Of a stretch of DNA of 64,000 bases, positions 50,577 to 58,879 are shown piece by piece (within the stretch, counting starts at the first letter, position 1; each line of letters opens with the position of its first letter). The notes under the pieces are model-generated. The model ran no database searches. It saw only the letters and a list, made by a program, of their open reading frames with translations, and had not been told where the DNA came from. This DNA comes from Eubacterium sp. CAG:274 (lineage in GTDB: Bacteria > Bacillota > Clostridia > Lachnospirales > CAG-274): the NCBI GenBank assembly GCA_000432155.1, contig FR888501.1:34005-98004 (forward strand), written 5' to 3'. A program made the position numbers and the translations under genes.

Positions 50577-51857
50577 TTAAGCTTCTACAGCGTTATCCTT
50601 GATAAACTGAACAGCCTTCTGTACCTTAATATCCTTAGTGATATTTTCAGTATCTTCTGGTCTAAGAGCAGACTTTAATACATCCTTTTCCATACCATAA
50701 GCCTTAGCAATCTTTTCAACTTCTGCCTCAAGGTCAGCTTCTTCTACTGTAAAGTTTTCAGCATTAGCTACAGCTTCAAGAGCAAGTCTAGCCTTAACCT
50801 GCTTTTCAGACATTGGTCTGTAAGCTTCTCTCATTGATTCAACTGTCTGACCCATGTACTGAAGGTAAACATCAAGAGATAAGCCCTGACTCTGAATATT
50901 TCTTGAGAAATCTTCAATCTTCATATCAATATCATTGTCAATCATAACCTGTGGTACATCCATTTCGCAACCTTCTACGAGAGCTGTAACAAGGTCTTCT
51001 TCCATCTTATTCTTAGCCTGCTGCTTCTTAGCTACAATAAGCTTACCCGCAATTTCATTCTTATATTCATTTAAGTTTTCGAATTCAGTTGTATCCTGAA
51101 CAAATTCGTCATTAAGTTCTGGAAGTTCCTTAACCTTAATGTCCTTAATCTCAACTTCAAACTTAGCTGGCTTACCTGCTAAAGAAGCCTGACCATAGTT
51201 TTCTGGGAATGTTACATTTACTTCTACATCATCGCCAACATTCTTGCCAACTAACTGGTCTTCAAATGTATCAATGAAAGAGTGAGAACCGATTTCAAGG
51301 TCGAAATCCTTACCTTCGCCACCTTCAAAAGCTTCGCCATCCATAAAGCCCTTGAAGTCAATAGTAGCAATATCACCATTCTGAACTGATCTATCAGTAA
51401 CTGTTACGATTCTTGCATTCTTTTCCTGTTCCTTCTTTAATTCTGCATCGATTTCTTCATCAGTTGGTTCTTCATCCATCTTAGTATACTTTAAGCCCTT
51501 GTATTCGCCAAGCTTAACTTCTGGCTTAGTATATACTTCAGCTGTGAAAGAAACACCGTTTTCATCAATAGCTGTTACATCAATTTCAGGTCTTGATACT
51601 ACATCAAGATTATTTTCCTTAACTGCTGTTTCGTATGCTTCTGGCATAACAAAGTTAATTGCATCATCATAGAATACTGCCTTACCATACTGTGCTTCAA
51701 TAAGTTTTCTAGGTGCTTTACCCTTTCTGAAACCCTGAACAGCGATGTTACCCTTATTCTTATTGTAAGAATACTGCATACCTTCTTCAAATCTTGCTGC
51801 GTCTACAGAGAAAGTAAGCTTTACCTTATTTTTTTCAATTTTTTCCATTGTGCTCAT
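50577..51857 (-). CDS. tig: Trigger factor
   Basis: A 426-residue ribosome-associated chaperone. The N-terminal ribosome-binding motif is GFRKGKAPRKLIE, followed by an FKBP-type prolyl isomerase domain (NGDIATIDFKGFMDGEAFEGG, about residues 155-240) and a helical C-terminal domain. It heads the clp operon; a TATAAT box lies about 55 bp upstream of the start with a poor -35. Confidence 0.97.
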   Translation of the reverse strand: MSTMEKIEKNKVKLTFSVDAARFEEGMQYSYNKNKGNIAVQGFRKGKAPRKLIEAQYGKAVFYDDAINFVMPEAYETAVKENNLDVVSRPEIDVTAIDENGVSFTAEVYTKPEVKLGEYKGLKYTKMDEEPTDEEIDAELKKEQEKNARIVTVTDRSVQNGDIATIDFKGFMDGEAFEGGEGKDFDLEIGSHSFIDTFEDQLVGKNVGDDVEVNVTFPENYGQASLAGKPAKFEVEIKDIKVKELPELNDEFVQDTTEFENLNEYKNEIAGKLIVAKKQQAKNKMEEDLVTALVEGCEMDVPQVMIDNDIDMKIEDFSRNIQSQGLSLDVYLQYMGQTVESMREAYRPMSEKQVKARLALEAVANAENFTVEEADLEAEVEKIAKAYGMEKDVLKSALRPEDTENITKDIKVQKAVQFIKDNAVEA

Positions 51858-51946
51858 TTAAACGTCCTCCTAAAAAATATATAAATGCACTAGGTACCAT
51901 TATATCATAAGTTTTTTACTATTTCCACTATTTTTTGTATTTTTTA

Positions 51947-52228
51947 TTAAATTATGTCTTTTTCAACATTATCTACAATGGCATCGGTATTCCCCTCAAT
52001 AAATTGTATAACCTTTTCTACCATTTCATCTGCATGATTGTATTCATTGCTTACACAAGCAAAGCCAATAACTATAAGCTGATGTGTATCTTGTTCATCT
52101 ACTTCAGCAATAGCTATATTAAATTTATTTCTAGCTCTCTTTGTTAAACTTTGTATAATCATACGCTTTTCTTTTAGTGTATGTACCCATTCTGCTCGTA
52201 ATGTTATAATACAAGAACCTATAAACAT
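51947..52228 (-). CDS. DUF503 family protein
   Basis: A 93-residue protein of the DUF503 (YlxP-like) family, with SCIITLRAEWVHTLKEKRM and AEVDEQDTHQLIVIGFACVSNE. Members are usually found near ribosome maturation genes; the function is not established. It has its own promoter at 52270-52298. Confidence 0.92.
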   Translation of the reverse strand: MFIGSCIITLRAEWVHTLKEKRMIIQSLTKRARNKFNIAIAEVDEQDTHQLIVIGFACVSNEYNHADEMVEKVIQFIEGNTDAIVDNVEKDII

Positions 52229-52269
52229 AACCCTCTCCTCCTGTTCGTGTATTCTTTAACTACAATAGA

Positions 52270-52298
52270 ATTATAATATATAGAACAACCTTAGTCAA
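52270..52298 (-). promoter_or_regulatory. Promoter of the DUF503 gene
   Basis: The minus strand reads TTGACT, 17 bp, TATAAT. Confidence 0.8.
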
Positions 52299-52331
52299 GC
52301 AAACCTATTAACTTATTTTACATACTAAGCA

Positions 52332-52379
52332 CAAAAATAGCTCGCCATTGGTCTAATCACTACCAACAACGAGCTATTT
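52332..52379 (-). terminator. Terminator of the 1.07-kb noncoding unit
   Basis: AAATAGCTCG (52335-52344) pairs with CGAGCTATTT (52370-52379), with a further CCAA/TTGG pairing inside. On the minus strand the second arm runs into TTTTTG. Confidence 0.8.
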
Positions 52380-53406
52380 CATTGATTCTTCACACATTTT
52401 AAAATCTCTTTCTTTCGGTTTTACCGAACCATTTTTTATATGTACTTTATTCAATTTTAATACTGTAACCATAACATTATATATAATCTTTTGACAGAAT
52501 ATACATCATATATTGACAAATCTCTTTTCACTTTTGTGATGTATCAGTTTACTTTATTGATACTTTAAATACTCTTAAATTCAACTATAACTTTTATTCT
52601 AAATTCTATATAACTTACAATTACCGCAACAATGTATTTTCAAATTCCTCATAATTTTCTGTACATTGTACTTTCTGTCTGTTTTAATTCGTAATGTATC
52701 CTTTCACCATACCATAACGAATATTGTAAATTTTACATTAGACTCATTCCTTTACTCTAAATTTGTTTACAATTACCTATCTGCTTCTGTCTTCATTTGA
52801 CATCTGTAATAAATAATTCCTTTTCGATGCCTTCTGATACTTTAAAATCCAATCAGTTCTTATACTGTCATCTCTGAAAAACGCTCCATCGATAGTATGG
52901 ATTTCTTTTCTTTTCGTTTAGCATTCAAGTTCCGGTTCTTACTATCATACATTTACACTTTCCACTTACATCTATGTGAATATATGAAATAATCCTATGT
53001 CTTTATAATCCCAGGCACCGTTTATAGTGTTTATATGCTATTTCTACACTCCACACAACTTGCTCTCAATCTAATATGTCTGCACTTTTATAAAAAAGTC
53101 ATAAACGATTAAATGATTATAAGACTAACTTGCTACTTCTGGCGGACTCACCTCTTTCATTTTTTTATTTTTTAGTAAAATTTCCTCCTTTGAGGATACT
53201 TACTATTTCATTCAGAGAGATTTTTTTCATACCTTCTCATTTAATGTCAGTCCCAATTACCCTATTAATTGCCGAACTAACAACACCTACCTTTTTAAAT
53301 CTCTCATTACATCTTCAGAAACAAACTTTTATATAAACTAGCTGAAATTTCATTTATTTACTGTACAGTTGCTGTTTACTTTTTATTTGTTTATTTCCTT
53401 TTCTGT
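52335..53406 (-). ncRNA. Candidate long structured noncoding RNA (about 1.07 kb)
   Basis: A unit bounded by a perfect TTGACA-17-TATAAT promoter (53413-53441) and a strong terminator, both on the minus strand. All six frames are broken by frequent stops and show no family I recognise. Hairpins are visible along it: AUUCGU...ACGAAU with inner AUG/CAU and UAU/AUA pairs (52687-52722), ACAAUGUA/UACAUUGU (52629-52669), AUACAUCA/UGAUGUAU (52501-52544), UUCGGU-AAA-ACCGAA (52414-52428) and UCCUC-AAAG-GAGGA (53183-53196). The minus strand is purine-rich. It could also be a decayed coding gene that keeps its promoter; a 21-codon frame at 53165-53230 has no properly spaced ribosome site. I do not recognise OLE, GOLLD, ROOL, tmRNA, RNase P or a group II intron. 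Confidence 0.5.
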
Positions 53407-53412
53407 AATTAC

Positions 53413-53441
53413 ATTATACAAATCAAACCTATATTTGTCAA
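53413..53441 (-). promoter_or_regulatory. Perfect consensus promoter upstream of the noncoding unit
   Basis: The minus strand reads TTGACA, exactly 17 bp, TATAAT. The only other perfect match I found in the window drives the SRP RNA. Confidence 0.88.
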
Positions 53442-53492
53442 TAGTATTTTATATTTTTGTGCGATTTTAACTACACGCTCTACTTATTGCAC

Positions 53493-53518
53493 AAAAAAAG
53501 GACACCGAAGTGTCCTTT
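53493..53518 (-). terminator. Terminator of the topoisomerase IV operon
   Basis: AAAGGACAC-TTCG-GTGTCCTTT followed by TTTTTTT on the minus strand. Confidence 0.9.
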
Positions 53519-53530
53519 GCAGGTATTTTT

Positions 53531-55726
53531 TTATTCAAAAAGCCCTATTTGTCTAGGTATGTCATTGTCTATTTTGTCTTGTTCGTTTATAAAATGGCCT
53601 GTTGCAGGTATTTTTGTACTTCTATAATACTCAATATTTTCAGACTTAAAATCTGTCATATACATCATATTAGTTAACTTACTATTTTTCTTTAAGGTAT
53701 AAATCTGAACACCTCCGGAGCTCTTTGTCTGTTTTTGAGGTACAAGTTCACTATTTACTAACATAGCTTTGTCAATATCTCTAATAAGAACAACATCTGT
53801 ATCTTCTGAAATATAAAGCATTTTAGCCAATTGCGCTTTATTTGAATAAGCATTTACCAATTTTCTTCTAAATGTTTTTGTTTCATAAGCTGACATTTCT
53901 ATTTTAGCTATCTTACCATTTTCATAAGCAAAAAGCATGTAGCCCTTATATCCATTAGGCTCAAGCATATAAACTATTTTTTCATCTTGTTCCATAGGAA
54001 GAATGTTATTTAAGTATTCGCCCAAACTACTGGCTTTACATTCAGCTAATTCGTGTGCTTTAACTTTATATAAGCATTGTTTATCAGAGAAAAATAAAAT
54101 TTCTGTCTTATTCGTAGTTTCTATTTCTTGAATAATTTCATCATTTTCCTTTAATTTTTGTTCAGAAGCTGAACGAAGAGAAACAAGTGTAATCTTTTTA
54201 AAATAATTTTCTTTAGTTAAGAATAACTTTATTCCATAATTTTCAATTAAATCTTCTTTTGTGATTTTCTTTATTTCTTCATGATAAATTACATCTGTTT
54301 TTCTAGGAACACCGTATTTTTTACTTACTTCCTGTAAATCAGCAACAATAATGTTATCGACTAAATCTTCATTTTTAAGAATTTCGTGTAATTCAGCCAT
54401 TTCCTTTTGAAGATTTTTAATTTCGTCAGTTCGTTTAAGAATATATTCTTTATTAAGATTTCTAAGTTTTATCTCTGCAACATATTCAGCCTGTACCTCA
54501 TCAATATCAAAGCCCTCCATAAGATTTGGTATTACCATATTATCTTCTTGGGTTTCTCTTACAATTTTAATAGCTCTGTCAATATCCAAAAGAATTTTAG
54601 AAAGACCTGTAAGGAGATGATGCTTTTCTCTTTTCTTTTCTAAGTCGTAAGCACATTGACGCTTAATACATTGGCGTCTAAATATAAGCCATTCATCTAA
54701 TATTTGTTTCACTCCCATTACTTTAGGAGAGCCATTTACAAGTATATTAAAATTACAGCTAAAACTATCTTCCAATGTAGTCATAGAAAAGAGTTTATTC
54801 ATAAGAAGTTCTGGATTTGCACTTTTCTTAATATCAAGAGTAATTTTAAGACCACCCAAATCTGTTTCATTTCTTACATCATTTATTTCTTTTATTTTAT
54901 TTTTCTTAACCAAATCAATAATCTGGTCAACAATAGTTTCAATGTTAGTAGTATAAGGGATTTCATAAATTTCAATAAGACTATTTTTCTTATCGTATCT
55001 ATATTTACCTCTTACTTTAAAACTACCTCTACCTGTTTCATAGATTTTATCTATTTCTTCTTCTCTATATATAAGTTCTCCACCTGTAGAAAAATCAGGG
55101 GCTTTGAGATACTTTTTAATATCAGCATTTTTATTCTTAATATAATGTATAGTAGCTGAACATACTTCTTTTAAATTAAAACTACAAATATTACTTGCCA
55201 TACCTACAGCTATGCCCTTATTAGGTGTTACAAGAACATTTGGAAATGTTGTTGGAAATAAAACAGGCTCTTTTAAAGTACCGTCATAGTTATCAATAAA
55301 ATCAACAGTATTTTTATCAATATTTCTAAATAATTCATTGCTAAAATTATCAAGTTTTACTTCTGTATATCTTGATGCGGCATAAGCCATATCCCTTGAA
55401 TAATTTTTACCAAAGTTACCCTTAGAATCTACAAAAGGATGAAGTAATGCTTCATTACCTCTTGCAAGTCTTACCATAGTTTCATAAATTGTAGCATCGC
55501 CATGAGGATTAAGTTTCATTGTTTGACCAACTACATTAGTAGATTTAGTTCTATCACCATTTAATAAACCCATCTTATACATTGTATATAAAAGTTTTCT
55601 ATGAGCAGGTTTAAAACCGTCTATTTCCGGAATAGCTCTTGAAATAATAACACTCATCGCATAAGGCATATAATTGCTTTCAAGGGTATCTGTTATCTTC
55701 TGTTCTGTATAAAGCATTTTTCCCAT
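53531..55726 (-). CDS. parC: Type IIA topoisomerase subunit A (topoisomerase IV ParC-like)
   Basis: A 731-residue DNA-cleaving subunit. The catalytic tyrosine lies in MAYAASRYTEVKL (near residue 115); nearby are SVIISRAIPEIDGFKPAHRKLLY and NPHGDATIYETMVRLA. The C-terminal domain is short and lacks a clear GyrA box (QRRGGKG), so ParC is preferred over GyrA. It lies 12 bp after the B subunit. Clostridia often carry such a second pair. Confidence 0.9.
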   Translation of the reverse strand: MGKMLYTEQKITDTLESNYMPYAMSVIISRAIPEIDGFKPAHRKLLYTMYKMGLLNGDRTKSTNVVGQTMKLNPHGDATIYETMVRLARGNEALLHPFVDSKGNFGKNYSRDMAYAASRYTEVKLDNFSNELFRNIDKNTVDFIDNYDGTLKEPVLFPTTFPNVLVTPNKGIAVGMASNICSFNLKEVCSATIHYIKNKNADIKKYLKAPDFSTGGELIYREEEIDKIYETGRGSFKVRGKYRYDKKNSLIEIYEIPYTTNIETIVDQIIDLVKKNKIKEINDVRNETDLGGLKITLDIKKSANPELLMNKLFSMTTLEDSFSCNFNILVNGSPKVMGVKQILDEWLIFRRQCIKRQCAYDLEKKREKHHLLTGLSKILLDIDRAIKIVRETQEDNMVIPNLMEGFDIDEVQAEYVAEIKLRNLNKEYILKRTDEIKNLQKEMAELHEILKNEDLVDNIIVADLQEVSKKYGVPRKTDVIYHEEIKKITKEDLIENYGIKLFLTKENYFKKITLVSLRSASEQKLKENDEIIQEIETTNKTEILFFSDKQCLYKVKAHELAECKASSLGEYLNNILPMEQDEKIVYMLEPNGYKGYMLFAYENGKIAKIEMSAYETKTFRRKLVNAYSNKAQLAKMLYISEDTDVVLIRDIDKAMLVNSELVPQKQTKSSGGVQIYTLKKNSKLTNMMYMTDFKSENIEYYRSTKIPATGHFINEQDKIDNDIPRQIGLFE

Positions 55727-55738
55727 ATTTCAACCCTC

Positions 55739-57712
55739 CTAGCTTAATTCTGTAAGGTCAATATACTTGTACCCATCTGTTTCAATATGTTCTTTTCTTC
55801 CACTAAGGTTATCTCCTAAAAGCAAGTCAAACATAAGTGCTGTTTTTTCTACTTCTTCAGGCATAACAAGTATCAATCTTCTTGTTTCTGGATTCATAGT
55901 AGTTTGCCACATCATATCTGGCTCATTTTCACCAAGTCCCTTTGAACGCTGAATTTTATATTTTTTGCCCTCTAATTTATTAAGAATATCTACTTTTTCT
56001 TTTTCTGTATAAGCAAAATATGTCTTTTTACCACTTGAAATTTCATACAAAGGAGATTCTGCAATAAATACTTTCTTTTCTTTAATAAGTGTAGGTGCTA
56101 AAGTGTAAATCATAGTCAAAATAAGTGTTCTAATCTGAAAACCATCCACATCGGCATCTGTACATATTATAATTTTATCCCATCTAAGCTGGTTAATATC
56201 AAAACTATTTAAGTCCTTGTTATGTTTAGACTTAATTTCAACACCGCAACCTAAAACTTTTAACAAGTCAACAATTATTTCGCTATTAAAAATCTGTTCA
56301 AGATTAGCTTTAAGACAATTTAAAATTTTACCTCTGACAGGCATTATCCCCTGAAATTCTGCATCTCGACCTAACATACAGCTACCAAGTGCAGAATCGC
56401 CCTCTACTATATAGAGTTCTCTCTTTGTAACATCTTTTGTACGACAATTTACAAACTTTTTAACTCTATTGTTCATATCAAGATTACCAGTAAGTTTCTT
56501 CTTGATATTTATTCTTGTTTTTTCGGCTGTTTCTCTACTTCTTTTATTTACAAGAACCTGATTTGCAAGTTTATCTGCATCAGCTTTGTTCTCGATAAAA
56601 TAAATTTCCAACTGTTTTTTCAAGAATTTAGTGATAGCTTCTTGTATAAATTTATTTGTAATAGATTTTTTAGTCTGATTTTCGTAACTTGTTATAGTAG
56701 AAAAACTACTAATCACAAGAGCCAAGCTGTCCTCAATATCGGTAAAGACAATTTTCTTTTCGTCTTTTTTATACATATTATTGTTTTTGAGGTAATTATC
56801 TACGGCTGATAAAAATGCTGATTTAACAGCTTTATCTGGAGAGCCACCGTATTCTAAGAAACTTGAATTATGGTAATACTCAAGAAAATTCACTTCATTA
56901 TTAAAGCAAAAAGCAATATCGAATTTCAATTTATACTCTGGTTTATCTTCTCTGTCTTTACCTTTTGTTTCATCATGATAAAACTGTATCTCTGTAAGAG
57001 ATTTTTCCCCTGCTCTCTCTACGATATAATCTTTTATACCATTTTCATAGCAATAATTATATGTTTCTCCTGTTTTTAGGTCTTTCAACTCAAATTCAAG
57101 ACCTGCATTTACAACACTTTGACGCTTTAAAATTTCTTGATAATATTCAATAGGAATATTAATATCTGTAAAAACTTCTAAATCCGGTTTCCAATGTATT
57201 TTAGTACCTGTAGATTTAGAATTTGTAGATTCTTTTTTTAATCCGCCTACATTTTTACCTTTTTCAAAGTGTAATTCATACTTATATCCATCTCGAATAA
57301 CAGTTACATCCATATATTCAGAACTATACTGTGTTGAGCAAAGACCTAAGCCATTTAAACCTAAGCTATATTCATAATTATCGCCACTATTGTTATCATA
57401 TTTACCACCAGCGTACAATTCACAAAATAAAAGTTCCCAGTTATATTTACCTTCATTGTTATTAAAATCTACTGGAATACCTCTACCATGGTCACAAACA
57501 GTAATATCATTGTCTTTTCCTACAGTAATTTCTATTTTTTTACCATAACCCTCTCTAGCTTCATCAATAGAATTAGAAAGAATTTCAAAAACTGAATGTT
57601 CGCAACCCTCTAAACCATCAGAGCCAAATATAACGGCCGGTCTAAGTCTTACTCTATCTTCATCTTTGAGAGATTTTATACTCTCATTGTTATATTCTCT
57701 AGTGCTATTCAA
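55739..57712 (-). CDS. parE: Type IIA topoisomerase subunit B (topoisomerase IV ParE-like)
   Basis: An ATPase subunit of about 657 residues. ATP-binding motifs are EILSNSIDEAREG, DHGRGIPVD and GLNGLGLC; the Toprim part shows ELYIVEGDSALGS, PVRGKILN and TDADVDGFQIRTL. TTG 57712 is the likely start, seven bases after GGAGG; the frame is open to 57736. The segment between ATPase and Toprim parts is typical of ParE. It drives ParC, encoded just downstream. Confidence 0.9.
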   Translation of the reverse strand: MNSTREYNNESIKSLKDEDRVRLRPAVIFGSDGLEGCEHSVFEILSNSIDEAREGYGKKIEITVGKDNDITVCDHGRGIPVDFNNNEGKYNWELLFCELYAGGKYDNNSGDNYEYSLGLNGLGLCSTQYSSEYMDVTVIRDGYKYELHFEKGKNVGGLKKESTNSKSTGTKIHWKPDLEVFTDINIPIEYYQEILKRQSVVNAGLEFELKDLKTGETYNYCYENGIKDYIVERAGEKSLTEIQFYHDETKGKDREDKPEYKLKFDIAFCFNNEVNFLEYYHNSSFLEYGGSPDKAVKSAFLSAVDNYLKNNNMYKKDEKKIVFTDIEDSLALVISSFSTITSYENQTKKSITNKFIQEAITKFLKKQLEIYFIENKADADKLANQVLVNKRSRETAEKTRINIKKKLTGNLDMNNRVKKFVNCRTKDVTKRELYIVEGDSALGSCMLGRDAEFQGIMPVRGKILNCLKANLEQIFNSEIIVDLLKVLGCGVEIKSKHNKDLNSFDINQLRWDKIIICTDADVDGFQIRTLILTMIYTLAPTLIKEKKVFIAESPLYEISSGKKTYFAYTEKEKVDILNKLEGKKYKIQRSKGLGENEPDMMWQTTMNPETRRLILVMPEEVEKTALMFDLLLGDNLSGRKEHIETDGYKYIDLTELS

Positions 57713-57793
57713 AATAATACCTCCGAATTCAAACACTTAATTATTGATTATTGCTACATATTTTCGTCTATCGAACATAAAAACTCAAAGCAT

Positions 57794-57823
57794 AGCATAC
57801 TCTAATTTGTAGGGATTTGTCAA
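57794..57823 (-). promoter_or_regulatory. Promoter of the topoisomerase IV operon
   Basis: The minus strand reads TTGACA, 18 bp, TATGCT, about 80 bp upstream of the TTG start. Confidence 0.55.
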
Positions 57824-57962
57824 GACAAAATTTATTTTCAAAAAAAATATAAAAAAATAAAAGGATATTTTATATAGTTGTAGAATAGTTATATTAAAGA
57901 AACATAAGGTGGAGATTATAGAATTAATAACACTTCACTTATATATAAAGGAGGAGATTATT

Positions 57963-58379
57963 ATGGTACAGATTTTAGCAGGCGAAAAAGGCGAAGGCAA
58001 GACAAAAATCCTCATCGATTTAGCTAATGAAAGCGTTAGCACTTCTGATGGTGATGTTATTTATATTGATGATGACAAGCGTCATATTTATGACCTTAAC
58101 CATAAGATTAGATTCGTTGAGGTTTCAGAATTTCCTTTAGCAAATTATAGAGAGCTTATTGGTTTTATTTATGGTATTTTCTCCCAGAATAGCGACATCA
58201 CAAAGGTATTTGTTGATGGTATCTTCAAAATCGTTCAGTCATTAGGCAATGAAGATTTGATTAAGCTTGTTGCAAGACTTGATTCTATGAGCAAGGCTTA
58301 TAATGTTGACTTCGTTTTAGCTGGTAATGTTGACCCAGCAGAACTTCCTAAGGAAGTAGAACAGTACATAAGAAAATAA
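57963..58379 (+). CDS. Small P-loop ATPase of unknown role
   Basis: A 138-residue protein with an N-terminal Walker A loop (AGEKGEGKTKILID, residues 5-18), a Walker B-like strand VIYIDDD, and a second acidic strand VFVDGI. It ends near PKEVEQYIRK. No DNA-binding or membrane part is visible. ATG 57963 has AAAGGAGGAG upstream; the frame is open from 57909. It is a lone plus-strand gene between topoisomerase IV and guaB, divergent from parE. It resembles proteins annotated as hypothetical ATP-binding proteins in Clostridia; the role is unknown. Confidence 0.82.
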   Translation: MVQILAGEKGEGKTKILIDLANESVSTSDGDVIYIDDDKRHIYDLNHKIRFVEVSEFPLANYRELIGFIYGIFSQNSDITKVFVDGIFKIVQSLGNEDLIKLVARLDSMSKAYNVDFVLAGNVDPAELPKEVEQYIRK

Positions 58380-58397
58380 TTAAATATTTACTTTAAA

Positions 58398-58436
58398 CTA
58401 AAGCCTATTTCTTAATAAGAAAATAGGCTTTAGTTG
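58398..58436 (+). terminator. Terminator of the P-loop ATPase gene
   Basis: CTAAAGCCTATTT and AAATAGGCTTTAG form a long stem followed by TTGTGT. Confidence 0.75.
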
Positions 58437-58454
58437 TGTCTATTATTTTATATA

Positions 58455-58817
58455 TTATCCACTTTCTATAACTATTCTCAATATTTTTGCCCCTTCATAT
58501 ACAATATTATCACAACCATTTTGCTTTGGCATTTTACCACAATTTATAGTATTAAATTTTTCATATATATTATTTATAAATTCCATTCTTTTATGTTTTA
58601 TTGTATTTTCATTTTTAAAATACAAACTTATAACCATTACCCCTCCTACAACTATACTGCATATACTTTCCACTCCTAATCCATTATAAACGCCTGCACA
58701 CATATCAACACAACAACATTCTATTGGCAAGCCATATTCATCTCTTGCTCCCATCAACATACATTGAACACAGTTGTAATCATTTCTATAATAGTATAAA
58801 ACTCTATCTTCCAACAT
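58455..58817 (-). CDS. Divergent C_GCAxxG_C_C-like cysteine-rich protein
   Basis: A 120-residue protein that recalls the C_GCAxxG_C_C redox family: NDYNCVQCMLMGARDEYGLP, then CCCVDMCAGVYNGLGVESIC and a VVGGVMVISLYF hydrophobic stretch. The cysteine pattern is altered from the family motif, so activity is uncertain. Its ribosome binding site AAAGGAGGA is the 3' arm of the guaB terminator hairpin, and the T run leads straight into the ATG. It is expressed only when that terminator is read through or the transcript starts inside it. Confidence 0.65.
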   Translation of the reverse strand: MLEDRVLYYYRNDYNCVQCMLMGARDEYGLPIECCCVDMCAGVYNGLGVESICSIVVGGVMVISLYFKNENTIKHKRMEFINNIYEKFNTINCGKMPKQNGCDNIVYEGAKILRIVIESG

Positions 58818-58860
58818 AAAAAATCCTCCTTTGTATTATTCTATAAACACAAAGGAGGAT
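58818..58860 (-). terminator. guaB terminator whose 3' arm is the next gene's ribosome binding site
   Basis: On the minus strand ATCCTCCTTTGT pairs perfectly with ACAAAGGAGGAT (12 bp), followed by TTTTTT and then ATG. The 3' arm contains the anti-anti-SD AGGAGG, so the hairpin both ends guaB transcripts and hides the ribosome site of the 120-residue gene. Confidence 0.8.
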
Positions 58861-58879
58861 AAGTTACATCAATATTAAA

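Noticed and set aside
53165..53230. Minus-strand 21-codon frame MKKISLNEIVSILKGG...
   Set aside because: AAGG lies only one base before the ATG, so translation is doubtful; kept only as a note in the candidate RNA entry.
53130..53336. Plus-strand frame of 68 codons in the gene-free region
   Set aside because: No ribosome binding site, low-complexity hydrophobic sequence, and antisense to the consensus promoter unit.
52335..53406. Group II intron, OLE, GOLLD, ROOL or RNase P RNA
   Set aside because: No domain V-like hairpin and none of the conserved words I know for these RNAs; the unit remains unassigned.
53531..57712. DNA gyrase (gyrB-gyrA)
   Set aside because: The A subunit lacks a clear GyrA box and the pair is not near recF or dnaA; topoisomerase IV is more likely, though not proven.
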